Source of the DNA: Streptomyces seoulensis
GTDB lineage: Bacteria; Actinomycetota; Actinomycetes; Streptomycetales; Streptomycetaceae
Reading direction: 5' to 3'
Assembly: GCF_022846655.1 (NCBI RefSeq)
Contig: NZ_AP025667.1
Coordinates: 4,253,001 to 4,317,000 of the forward strand
Length of the DNA: 64,000 nucleotides
Shown: piece after piece, positions 19,012 to 26,732 of the stretch
How positions within the stretch are numbered: position 1 is the first letter of the stretch
Layout of the letters: each line of letters starts with the position of its first letter
Notes under the pieces: model-generated
Database searches by the model: none
The model's input: only the letters and a program-made list of their open reading frames with translations
Told to the model about the DNA's origin: nothing
Program-made: the position numbers and the translations under genes

Positions 19012-19605
19012 GTGGGGGACCTTCTGCTGGTCCGCCACGGCGAGACGGAGTGGAGCCTGTCGGGCCAGCACACGAGCTGGACCGACCTGCCCCTCACCGA
19101 GCACGGCGAGGAGCAGGCGCGTTCGCTCGCCCCGCTCCTCGCCGGCCGGACCTTCGCACTCACCCTGACGAGCCCCCTCGCCCGGGCCCGGCGCACGGCC
19201 GAACTGGCGGGCCTGACCGGCACCGACCCCGAGCCCGACCTGCGCGAGTGGGACTACGGCGGCTACGAGGGCATCACCACCGTCGACATCCACCGCACCC
19301 GGCCCGACTGGGACCTGTGGACCGACGGGGCGGTGCCCGGCCCCGAGGGTCATCCCGGCGAGTCGCCCGAGCAGATCGGGGCGCGCATCGACCGGGTGCT
19401 GGCCCGCGTGGAGAAGGCGCTCGACTCGGACAGCCGTGATGTGCTGCTGGTCGCGCACGGGCACGTGCTGCGGGTGCTGACGGCTCGTCGGCTGGGCCTG
19501 CCGCCCAGCGAGGGGCGGCTGTTCCAGCTCGCCACCGGCACGGTAAGCCGCCTGTCCACCGAGCACGGACGCCCCGTGATAGCGGAGTGGAACCGGCAGC
19601 CCTGA
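19012..19605 (+). CDS. Histidine phosphatase / phosphoglycerate-mutase family protein
   Basis: A 197-residue protein starting at GTG 19012, six bases after gnd. The phosphohistidine motif LLVRHGETEWS, the second catalytic His in VAHGHVLRVL and the Glu in LREWDYGGYEG place it in the histidine phosphatase superfamily. Its position at the end of the pentose-phosphate operon suggests a sugar-phosphate phosphatase rather than a glycolytic mutase, but the substrate cannot be read from sequence. The operon terminator follows within ten bases. Confidence 0.9.
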   Translation: MGDLLLVRHGETEWSLSGQHTSWTDLPLTEHGEEQARSLAPLLAGRTFALTLTSPLARARRTAELAGLTGTDPEPDLREWDYGGYEGITTVDIHRTRPDWDLWTDGAVPGPEGHPGESPEQIGARIDRVLARVEKALDSDSRDVLLVAHGHVLRVLTARRLGLPPSEGRLFQLATGTVSRLSTEHGRPVIAEWNRQP

Positions 19606-19613
19606 GGCGCCGG

Positions 19614-19649
19614 ACGGCCCGGAGCGACCCGTTGGTCGCTCCGGGCCGT
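19614..19649 (+). terminator. Strong hairpin ending the pentose-phosphate operon
   Basis: ACGGCCCGGAGCGACC (19614-19629) pairs perfectly over 16 bp with 19634-19649 around a 4-base CGTT loop, nine bases after the last stop codon. No T-tract follows. Confidence 0.8.
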
Positions 19650-19727
19650 TCGCATGCCCGGCGGGCCGGGCTTCTACAATCGCAGACAGACCGGTACAAG
19701 CCCCGCCCGACGGCCCGAAGGAACGCG

Positions 19728-20378
19728 ATGACCAGCGTCGACGAACCGGTACGACCCGACAGGCGGTTACCGGACGCCGCCCGCACCCGGTCCGACATCC
19801 TCGAAGCGGCCACCGGCGAGTTCGCCCGCGCCGGTTACGACGGCGCCCGCGTGGAGGAGATAGCGGCCCGCACCCGCACCACCAAGCGGATGATCTACTA
19901 CTACTTCGGCGGCAAGAAGCAGTTGTTCGCCGCCGTGCTGGAGCGGGCGTACGGCGCGCTGCACGGGGTCGAGGAACTGCTGGACGTCGGGCATCTGGAC
20001 CCGGTCACCGCCGTCCGTCGCCTGGCCGAGGTCACCTTCGACCACCACGAGCGCCACCCGGACCTGGTCCGCCTCGTCGGCATCGAGAACATCCACGGCG
20101 GCGAACACCTGGCCGCCGCCCGCCGGTTCGGCCGGATCGACGCCCCCGGACTCGCCTCGCTCCGCGAGATCCTGGACGCCGGACGGGAGTCGGGGGTCTT
20201 CGCCGCCGACGTCGACGCGGTCGACCTGCACGCGATGATCAGCGCCTTCTGCTTCTACCGGGTCGCCGGACGGCACACCTTCGGCGCCCTCTTCGACCGC
20301 GACCTGGCCGCCCCCGCCCGCCGCGACCACTACCGCGCCATGCTCGCCGACATGGTGATCGCCTACCTCAAGGGCTAG
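19728..20378 (+). CDS. TetR-family transcriptional regulator
   Basis: A 216-residue regulator. The ATG at 19728 follows GAAGGAA. The N-terminal DNA-binding domain reads DILEAATGEFARAGYDGARVEEIAARTRTTKR in two overlapping parts, ending in the recognition-helix pattern RMIYYYFGGKKQLF. The C-terminal ligand domain has no assignable ligand. It stands between the operon terminator and a convergent PPOX gene. The target is unknown. Confidence 0.9.
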   Translation: MTSVDEPVRPDRRLPDAARTRSDILEAATGEFARAGYDGARVEEIAARTRTTKRMIYYYFGGKKQLFAAVLERAYGALHGVEELLDVGHLDPVTAVRRLAEVTFDHHERHPDLVRLVGIENIHGGEHLAAARRFGRIDAPGLASLREILDAGRESGVFAADVDAVDLHAMISAFCFYRVAGRHTFGALFDRDLAAPARRDHYRAMLADMVIAYLKG

Positions 20379-20390
20379 GGAGCGTCTCCC

Positions 20391-20828
20391 CTAGCGGCGC
20401 GGCATCCCGTACGCCCGGTCCACGTGCAGCCGGACCACCAGGCGCTTGTCGCGGACCATGGCCGCGCGGTACTCGTCCCAGTCGTCGTGCTCGCCCAGCA
20501 CCTCGCGGTACAGCCGCACCAGCTCCTCCACCGTCTCGTCGTACGGGTCCGCGGCCACCGGGGTCAGCTCGGCCGTGCCCTCGGCGACGGCGTAGGACCA
20601 GCGGTCGGCGCTGGTGACGTGGTACGAGGCGCGGGGGTCGCGGCGCAGGTTGCGGGTCTTGGCGCGGTCGTCGGTGACCGAGATCCGGATGATCCGCTCG
20701 GCCGGGTCGTAGGCGTGGCTGACGTTGGAGAGCTGGGGCCGGCCGTCTCGCTTGAGGGTGACGAGCACCCCGCCGTGCCCCTCGGAGAGCTGCGCCAGCA
20801 GTGCGTCCTGCGTCGTGTCCTGAGTCAT
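20391..20828 (-). CDS. PPOX-class (pyridoxamine 5'-phosphate oxidase fold) F420/flavin-binding protein
   Basis: A 145-residue split-barrel protein starting MTQDTTQDALLAQL. The strand pattern GVLVTLKRDGRPQLSNVSHAYD and RKT-like region AKTRNLRRDPRASYHV are typical of the F420- or FMN-dependent PPOX-like families common in actinobacteria. The C-terminus RLVVRLHVDRAYG also fits. Such proteins reduce diverse small molecules or bind F420, FMN or heme; the cofactor is not decided by sequence alone. An ATG-less extension to 20861 is possible but precedes the fold. It is divergent from the second TetR gene, sharing the operator region at 20875-20912. Confidence 0.85.
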   Translation of the reverse strand: MTQDTTQDALLAQLSEGHGGVLVTLKRDGRPQLSNVSHAYDPAERIIRISVTDDRAKTRNLRRDPRASYHVTSADRWSYAVAEGTAELTPVAADPYDETVEELVRLYREVLGEHDDWDEYRAAMVRDKRLVVRLHVDRAYGMPRR

Positions 20829-20874
20829 ACCCACGTCAACCGGTCCGGGCTCGGCCGTCATTCCCGCAAGACAC

Positions 20875-20912
20875 GTAGACAGTGTCTACCCCTGCCTGGT
20901 AGACACTGTCCA
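20875..20912. promoter_or_regulatory. Paired TetR-type operator sites
   Basis: GTAGACAGTGTCTAC (20875-20889) is a perfect 7-1-7 palindrome. A second, one-mismatch copy starts GTAGACACTGTCC at 20899 and runs into the start codon of the TetR gene. Two sites on one spacing suggest autoregulation of the TetR-MFS pair and perhaps of the divergent PPOX gene. Confidence 0.7.
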
Positions 20913-21493
20913 TGAACGCATCCGACGCCGGCCTGCGCGACCGTCTGGTCGACGCCGGGGTGGCCCTGGTGGCCGCCGAGGGCGCCCAGGCGCTGACGCT
21001 CCGCGAGATCGCCCGCCGCGCGGGCGTCTCCCACGGGGCGCCCCGGCGCTACTTCCCCACCCATCTGGAGCTGCTGTCCGCCATCGCCCGGCACGGCTTC
21101 ACCGACCTCGGCGCGCAGGCGCGGGCGACGCTGGAGAGCACCGAGGAGGGTCCGCGCGGACAGGTGGCGGCACTGGCGCGCACGTATCTGCGGTTCGCGC
21201 TGGACAACCCCGGCATGTACGAACTGATGTTCCGTCATGACGTGCTGGAGAGCGGCCATCTGGGGCTGCGGGACACCAGCCTGCCCCTCTTCGGGCTGCT
21301 GGTGGAGCGGGTGGGCCGGGCCCGCCCGGACGTCGACGCCCGGCGGGTGACGGGTGCCCTGTGGGCCAACCTCCACGGTCTGGCCCAGTTGTGGCGCTGG
21401 GGAAGCCTGCAACTCGCCACCGGGGAGGATGACTTCGGCCCCCTGCTGGAGGCGTGCGTGGCCGCGCACCTGGGACCGGACGGCGGCCGGTGA
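20912..21493 (+). CDS. TetR-family repressor of the adjacent exporter
   Basis: A 193-residue regulator. The HTH is LTLREIARRAGVSHGAPRRY followed by FPTHLELLSAIA. The C-terminal domain resembles the WHG-type ligand domain (LWANLHGLAQLW). Its stop overlaps the GTG of the MFS gene (GTGA). The palindromes immediately upstream are the likely binding sites. The context indicates a drug-responsive repressor of the exporter. Confidence 0.92.
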   Translation: MNASDAGLRDRLVDAGVALVAAEGAQALTLREIARRAGVSHGAPRRYFPTHLELLSAIARHGFTDLGAQARATLESTEEGPRGQVAALARTYLRFALDNPGMYELMFRHDVLESGHLGLRDTSLPLFGLLVERVGRARPDVDARRVTGALWANLHGLAQLWRWGSLQLATGEDDFGPLLEACVAAHLGPDGGR

Positions 21494-22848
21494 ACCGGCG
21501 GCTGACGCTGGCGTCCAGTGTGGCGGGCGCCGTGCTGGTCGCACTGGACGGCACGGTCCTCACGGTGGCCCAGCCGTCGCTGCAGCGCTCGCTGGGCGCC
21601 TCCTTCGCCGAGGTGCAGTGGACCAGCACCGCCTATCTGGCGGTCGTGGCGGGTCTGTTGGTGTTCGCGGGACGGATCGGGGACCGGTACGGGCACGGGC
21701 GGATGTTCGCCCTCGGGATGCTGGGGTTCGGGGCCGCGTCGGCGGGCATCGCGCTCGCGCCGGACATCGGCTGGGTCATCGGACTCCGGGTCGCCCAGGG
21801 GGTGTGCGGGGCGGTGCTGCAGCCCGCCACGCTGGGCATGCTGCGGCTGGCGTACCCGGCGGACCGGCTGGCGATGCCGCTGGCGGTGCGGACCAGCGCG
21901 ATCGGACTGGCGGCGGCCGCGGGCCCGCTGCTCGGCGGGGCGCTGGTGAGCGGGCCGGGCTGGCGGGCGGTGTTCCTCCTCGGCGTGGTCCCGGCGCTGG
22001 TCTTCGGCACGGCCGCACTGATGGGCGGAGCGCCCGCGCAGGGGTCCGCCGCTCCGTCCGGTCCTTCGCTGGACCTGCCCGGCGCGCTGCTGCTGGCGCT
22101 GACGCTGGCCTTCCTGGTGCACGGCCTGGTGGCCTCCGGTGCGGTCATGGTGGCGGGACTGGGAGTGGCCGCGCTGGCGGGCGCCGCGTTCGTACGGCGC
22201 GAGCGACGCGCGGCGGCTCCGCTGCTCCCGCCCGGGGTGATCGGCTCGACGCCGGTCGCGGCCGCGCTGGGCATCCTGGTCGCCGCGTCGGCCGCGCTGT
22301 TCGGCACGCTCTTCGTGGAGACCTACGTACTGCAGAGGGACTTGGGCCTCGACCCGTTCCAGAGTGCCCTGCGGAGCGTGCCGTTGGCGGTGATGATGGT
22401 GGCCTCCGCGCCCTGCTGCCCGGTGTTCCTGCGCCGGGTGGGCGCGCGGTGGACGGTGGGGGCGGCGACCGCTCTGCTCGCGGCGGGCGGACTCGTCCTG
22501 TCCGGGGCCACGGGCACGTCGGCCCTGGGCTGCGCCTTCGCCCTGCTGGGGGCGGGGTTCGGCACGGTGATGGTGGCGGCCACCCATGTCGTCGTACGGC
22601 AGTCCGAGGTGACGGCGGCCGGGGTGGCGGGCGGTCTTCAGCAGACGGCGCTGAACATCGGGCCGGTGCTGGGCGTGGCGGCCGCGACCGCGCTGATGGG
22701 GGCCGGGCCGCGCGCCGCGCTCCTCGTGCTCGCCGCCGTCGCGGCCGCGGCCGTGCCGCTCGCCCGCCTGCTGCCCGGACACCGAGTCGCGTCGCTCACA
22801 AGATCCGCTGATGACGGGGTACTTGACGGTGATCATGCGCCACGATGA
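21490..22848 (+). CDS. MFS drug exporter (DHA2-like)
   Basis: A 452-residue membrane transporter, about 12-14 predicted helices. It starts at GTG 21490 inside the preceding stop. Motifs: LVALDGTVLTVAQPSLQ in helix 1 (DHA2 motif D1), FAGRIGDRYGHGRMF (motif A) and the motif-C-like region AIGLAAAAGPLLGGAL. It probably exports a hydrophobic toxic compound by proton antiport, under control of the upstream TetR protein. Confidence 0.92.
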   Translation: MNRRLTLASSVAGAVLVALDGTVLTVAQPSLQRSLGASFAEVQWTSTAYLAVVAGLLVFAGRIGDRYGHGRMFALGMLGFGAASAGIALAPDIGWVIGLRVAQGVCGAVLQPATLGMLRLAYPADRLAMPLAVRTSAIGLAAAAGPLLGGALVSGPGWRAVFLLGVVPALVFGTAALMGGAPAQGSAAPSGPSLDLPGALLLALTLAFLVHGLVASGAVMVAGLGVAALAGAAFVRRERRAAAPLLPPGVIGSTPVAAALGILVAASAALFGTLFVETYVLQRDLGLDPFQSALRSVPLAVMMVASAPCCPVFLRRVGARWTVGAATALLAAGGLVLSGATGTSALGCAFALLGAGFGTVMVAATHVVVRQSEVTAAGVAGGLQQTALNIGPVLGVAAATALMGAGPRAALLVLAAVAAAAVPLARLLPGHRVASLTRSADDGVLDGDHAPR

Positions 22849-22903
22849 GCGATGAAGGCCGGCCCGGCGGGACCCGGGTACGGCAGGACCGGAGGAGAGC
22901 GCC

Positions 22904-24127
22904 ATGGCAGAGCTGCGACAGGAAGTCGCCCCGCGGGACGTGGGGCTGGACGAGAAGGCGCTGGACCGCCTCGACGAGCACCTCGGCGCGCTCGTGGACG
23001 AGGGCCGGCTGCCCGGCTTCCTGGTGTCGGTGGCCCGTGGCGGCCGGGTCGCCCGTCTGACCACCTACGGCCTGCGTGACCTCGCGGCCGGACTCCCGGT
23101 GGAGACGGACACCCTGTGGCGGATCTACTCCATGACCAAGCCGGTGACGGCGGTCGCCGTGCTGATGCTGGTGGAGGAGGGCCGGCTCGCCCTGGACGAC
23201 CCGATCGACCGCTACCTGCCCGAGTTCGCCGACCCCCGCGTCTACGAGAGTGGCTCGGGGGACGACGTACGCACCCGCCCCGCCGCCGGACCGATCCGGG
23301 TCCGGCATCTGCTCACCCACACGGCCGGCCTGACCTTCGCCTTCTACCACGACCACCCGGTGGACGCCCTGTACCGCGCGGCCGGGCTGGAGTCGTCCGT
23401 CCCCTCCGGCGCGGACCTCGCGGAGACGGTGGCGGTGTACGCGCGCCTGCCCCTCCAGTTCGAGCCGGGCACGCGGTGGAACTACTCGGTCGCCACCAAT
23501 GTGCTGGGCCGGCTCATCGAAGTGGTCTCGGGCGGCCCGCTCGACGCGTTCTTCGCCACGCGCATCCTCACCCCGCTCGGCATGACCGACACCGGCTTCC
23601 ACCTCACCCCCGAACAGGAGCCCCGGCTGGCCGAGTTGTACGGCGAGACGGAGGACGGCGGCATCACACCGGTGCCGGGGCTGCCCCTGCGCGGCCGTCC
23701 CCGGTTCCTGTCGGGCAGCGGCGGACTGGTCTCCAGCGCGGCCGACTACCACCGCTTCATGGAGCTGCTGCGCCGGGGCGGCGAGCTCGACGGCGTCCGC
23801 CTGCTCTCCCCCGGCACGCTCGCCCTGATGACCCGCAACCAGCTCCCGGGCGACGCCGTGCTGCGCGAGTTCGGCGCCCCCGCGCACCAGGAGCGCGCCA
23901 ACGACGGCCTGGGCTTCGGCTTCAACGTCTCCGTCGTCACCGACCCCGCCCGCACCCTGGCACCCTCGGCCCCCGGCACCTTCGGCTGGACCGGCGTGGC
24001 GACCACCGCCTTCTGGGTGGCCCCGGCGCTGGACATGACCGTGCAGTTCATGACCCAGGTACGCCCGCGCACCCTGAAGATCTTCCCCGACCTGCGCCGC
24101 CTGGTGCACGAGGCGGTCCAGGACTGA
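22904..24127 (+). CDS. Serine hydrolase, beta-lactamase/class C fold
   Basis: A 407-residue protein of the beta-lactamase/penicillin-binding-protein-like (DUF/EstB-type) family. The SxxK motif is SMTK (S76, K79), the second motif is YSV (Y194) and HLLTHTAGL is typical of the family. There is no signal peptide, so it is probably a cytoplasmic esterase, lactonase or D-amino-acid peptidase rather than a resistance enzyme. A good SD (GGAGGAGA) precedes the ATG. It ends at a 15-bp hairpin. Confidence 0.9.
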   Translation: MAELRQEVAPRDVGLDEKALDRLDEHLGALVDEGRLPGFLVSVARGGRVARLTTYGLRDLAAGLPVETDTLWRIYSMTKPVTAVAVLMLVEEGRLALDDPIDRYLPEFADPRVYESGSGDDVRTRPAAGPIRVRHLLTHTAGLTFAFYHDHPVDALYRAAGLESSVPSGADLAETVAVYARLPLQFEPGTRWNYSVATNVLGRLIEVVSGGPLDAFFATRILTPLGMTDTGFHLTPEQEPRLAELYGETEDGGITPVPGLPLRGRPRFLSGSGGLVSSAADYHRFMELLRRGGELDGVRLLSPGTLALMTRNQLPGDAVLREFGAPAHQERANDGLGFGFNVSVVTDPARTLAPSAPGTFGWTGVATTAFWVAPALDMTVQFMTQVRPRTLKIFPDLRRLVHEAVQD

Positions 24128-24133
24128 GCGGAC

Positions 24134-24174
24134 GCGACGAGTCCGGCCGTGGAGAACCAGGCCGGACTCGTCGC
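24134..24174. terminator. Bidirectional hairpin between serine hydrolase and ribA
   Basis: GCGACGAGTCCGGCC (24134-24148) pairs over 15 bp with 24160-24174 around an 11-base loop. It lies 6 bases after one gene and 18 bases from the stop of the convergent ribA. Confidence 0.75.
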
Positions 24175-24192
24175 ATGGGGGACTTGCGCGGC

Positions 24193-24852
24193 TCAGGAGC
24201 CGTGGGCCACCGCGTCCAGGTGGGGCAGGTGGTGGTCGAGCCGTTCCCGCTTGGTGCGCAGATACGTGATGTTGTTCTCGCTCGGCTCGATCAGCAGCGG
24301 CACCTGTTCGGCGACCTCGATGCCGTACTGCGTCAACGCCTCGCGCTTGCGGGGGTTGTTGGACATCAGCCGGACCGAGCGCACCTTGAGGTCGTGCAGC
24401 ATCTCCGCCGCCACCCGGTAGTCACGGGCGTCCACCGGCAGACCGAGCGCGAGGTTGGCCTCGACCGTGTCCAGGCCCTCCGCCTGGAGCGCCATCGCCC
24501 GCAGCTTGGCCAGCAGGCCGATGCCCCGGCCCTCGTGCCCCCTCAGGTACAGGACGACACCGCTGCCTTCGGCGACCACCGCGCGCAGCGCGGCCGCCAA
24601 CTGCTCACCGCACTCGCAGTGCTGGGAGCCGAACGCGTCGCCCGTCAGGCACTCCGAGTGCAGCCGCACCAGCACGTTCTCGGTACCGATGTCGCCGTGC
24701 ACCAGAGCGACTTGTTCATCACCGCGGTCATGGTCCAGGTAGCCGACCGCCTGGAATTCCCCGTACACGGTGGGCAGCGGGGTATTCACGACGCGTTCCG
24801 TGCCCGAACGGCGCGGGGACTTCCCGCCGAAGACGCCGATGTTTTCTGTCAT
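24193..24852 (-). CDS. ribA: Variant GTP cyclohydrolase II (Met at the catalytic Tyr position)
   Basis: A 219-residue GTP cyclohydrolase II. The zinc cysteines are in HSECLTGDAFGSQHCECG, and the catalytic region is LRGHEGRGIGLLAKLRAMAL. E. coli RibA has Tyr105 in KIRAYAL; here the equivalent residue is Met120. In S. coelicolor the paralogue SCO6655 also carries Met120. It is reported to stop at the formamidopyrimidine intermediate (FAPy, 2-amino-5-formylamino-6-ribosylamino-4-pyrimidinone 5'-phosphate) instead of releasing formate. This gene is therefore predicted to make FAPy for a secondary pathway, not riboflavin. A creatininase-like amidohydrolase that could remove the formyl group is divergent, 39 bases away. 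Confidence 0.93.
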   Translation of the reverse strand: MTENIGVFGGKSPRRSGTERVVNTPLPTVYGEFQAVGYLDHDRGDEQVALVHGDIGTENVLVRLHSECLTGDAFGSQHCECGEQLAAALRAVVAEGSGVVLYLRGHEGRGIGLLAKLRAMALQAEGLDTVEANLALGLPVDARDYRVAAEMLHDLKVRSVRLMSNNPRKREALTQYGIEVAEQVPLLIEPSENNITYLRTKRERLDHHLPHLDAVAHGS

Positions 24853-24891
24853 GATCTGATTCCTAAGCAGAGACGAAAGGCCGTGGGAAAC

Positions 24892-25668
24892 ATGAGTGGT
24901 TCGGGCGCGCGAGCGGCGGCCTACGGGGTGATGCCCGCGGACACCACCGAGGACGTACGGGCGCGGGGGGCGGGCGTGTCACGTCAGGTCGCCGTCCTTC
25001 CCGTGGGGAGCTTCGAACAGCACGGTCCCTACCTTCCGTTGGCGACCGACACGCTGGTGGCCTGTGCCGTGGCACGCGAGATCGCCGCCGCGTACCCGGT
25101 TCATCTCCTGCCCCCGGTGACCCTCGCGTGCTCGCACGAGCACGCGGCCTGGCCGGGGACCGTCAGCATCTCCGCCGTGACCCTGCACGCGGTGGTGCGC
25201 GACATCGCGGACTCGCTGCGCCGCTCGGGCGTGGAGTCGCTCGTCGTGGTCAACGGGCACGGCGGCAACTACGTGCTGGGCAACGTCGTCCAGGAGGCGT
25301 CCGCGCGGGGCGAGTCGATGGCGCTGTACCCGGCGGCCGAGGACTGGGAGGAGGCGCGGCAGCGGGCGGGTGTGGTCACCTCGCTGCTCACCGACATGCA
25401 CGCGGGCGAGATCGAGACGTCCATTCTGCTGCACGCTCATCCCGAATTCCTCCGCCCTGGTCACGAGTCGGCCGATTTCACCGCCGACGACCGTCGTCAT
25501 CTGCTCACCACGGGAATGTCCGCCTATACCGAATCGGGCGTCATCGGCCGCCCGTCGCTGGCTTCGGCGGAAAAGGGGAAGGGCCTGCTGGCCGGCCTGG
25601 TGGAGAACTTCGAGCCGTATTTCCGGCTGCTGACCTCGTCCGAGGGTCCGGGTTCGGCACTCGGGTAG
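24892..25668 (+). CDS. Creatininase-family amidohydrolase (candidate FAPy deformylase)
   Basis: A 258-residue protein of the creatininase superfamily. Metal and catalytic motifs are visible: VGSFEQHGPYLPLATD, CSHEHAAWPGTVSI, VVNGHGGNYVLG and DMHAGEIETS. Relatives include creatinine amidohydrolase, MftE and the archaeal ArfB, which hydrolyses the formamide of FAPy after GTP cyclohydrolase III. Beside a GTP cyclohydrolase II that probably stops at FAPy, an ArfB-like deformylase role is the most economical reading (inference). The 3' end overlaps the convergent membrane-protein gene by 145 bases. Confidence 0.88.
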   Translation: MSGSGARAAAYGVMPADTTEDVRARGAGVSRQVAVLPVGSFEQHGPYLPLATDTLVACAVAREIAAAYPVHLLPPVTLACSHEHAAWPGTVSISAVTLHAVVRDIADSLRRSGVESLVVVNGHGGNYVLGNVVQEASARGESMALYPAAEDWEEARQRAGVVTSLLTDMHAGEIETSILLHAHPEFLRPGHESADFTADDRRHLLTTGMSAYTESGVIGRPSLASAEKGKGLLAGLVENFEPYFRLLTSSEGPGSALG

Positions 25669-26732
25669 CCGCGCAAGGCTCCCGCCCAGCGGACGACGAG
25701 GACGACGGCGCCGGGCAGGGCGGCGACGAAGCTGAGCACGCCGTACACCACGGCGACGGCGACCCCGCTGCTCGCGCCGAGCCCGGCGGCGGCGAACGCC
25801 CAGGCGGTGACGCCCTCGCGGGGGCCGAAGCCGCCCACGTTGAGCGGCAGCCCCATGGCGAGCAGGGCCAGCACCGCGAGCGGCAGCAGCACCGCCACCG
25901 ACGCCGCGCTCCCGGCGATCCTGGCCGCGACGACGAACATGCCGAGGTGTCCGGCCAGGACGACGGCCGAGGACAGCGCGACACCCGGCCCGCTCTCCCG
26001 CGACAGCAGCCCCTGCCGCGCCTCCCGCAGCAACCCGCTCCCCGGCAGCGTGCCGGTGCGCCGGCCGGGCGCCCGGTTCATGCGGACGGCGAGCACGACC
26101 GCGAGCGCGCCCGCCCCGGCGAGCGCCACCGGCAGCGCGAAGGTGCGCAGGTCGTCGCGGACCGGGGAGGGCAGGGTGAGCAGCAGGGCGGCGCCGCAGA
26201 CGGCGAGCGCCGCCTGCCCGGCGACCCGCTCCAGCACGACCGCCTTGACGGCGCGCCGGATGTCCCCGGCGCTCTGCCCGTGCCGCACCGCCCGGTGCAC
26301 GTCCCCGAGGACACCGCCGGGCAGCGCCGCGTTGAGGAACAGGGCCCGGTAGTAGTCGGCGACGGCGGCCCCCAGCGGCAGCCGGATGCCCAGGCCGCGC
26401 GCCACCAACTGCCAGCGCCAGGCGCTGAACACGGTGGTGACCACGCCGATCCCGAGGGCCGCGAGCACCGTCGCCGTGTCGATCCGGCGCAGCCCGTCGA
26501 CCAGCGGTCCGGTGCCGAGCCGCCACAGCAGCACGCCGAGGATGGCGACGCCGACAGCGGTGCCGATGTGGGTGCGCAGCGCCCGGCGGGGGCGAGGAGT
26601 GACGTTTCGCTCGGTGGTGTCGCACGACCGGGCGGGCGCGGGCGGCTCGAGGAGGCCCTTGACGGCTTCCTGGTCCGGGCACGCGAGATCTTCCGCGGTC
26701 GCCGGTCCGGCCGCCCCCGCCCGCCCGTTCAT
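25524..26732 (-). CDS. Flippase-like / UPF0104 integral membrane protein
   Basis: A 402-residue membrane protein of the lysylphosphatidylglycerol-synthase transmembrane (AglD/UPF0104) family. After about 50 cytoplasmic residues, hydrophobic helices run from IGTAVGVAILGVLLW onward. The family signature regions SAWRWQLVARGLG, FLNAALPGGVLGDVHRA and LPLNVGGFGPREG are present. Relatives move or modify lipid-linked molecules. The ATG at 26732 overlaps the methyltransferase stop by one base (TGATG). The last 48 residues are encoded opposite the creatininase gene and look like non-conserved read-through. Confidence 0.87.
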   Translation of the reverse strand: MNGRAGAAGPATAEDLACPDQEAVKGLLEPPAPARSCDTTERNVTPRPRRALRTHIGTAVGVAILGVLLWRLGTGPLVDGLRRIDTATVLAALGIGVVTTVFSAWRWQLVARGLGIRLPLGAAVADYYRALFLNAALPGGVLGDVHRAVRHGQSAGDIRRAVKAVVLERVAGQAALAVCGAALLLTLPSPVRDDLRTFALPVALAGAGALAVVLAVRMNRAPGRRTGTLPGSGLLREARQGLLSRESGPGVALSSAVVLAGHLGMFVVAARIAGSAASVAVLLPLAVLALLAMGLPLNVGGFGPREGVTAWAFAAAGLGASSGVAVAVVYGVLSFVAALPGAVVLVVRWAGALRGYPSAEPGPSDEVSSRKYGSKFSTRPASRPFPFSAEASDGRPMTPDSV

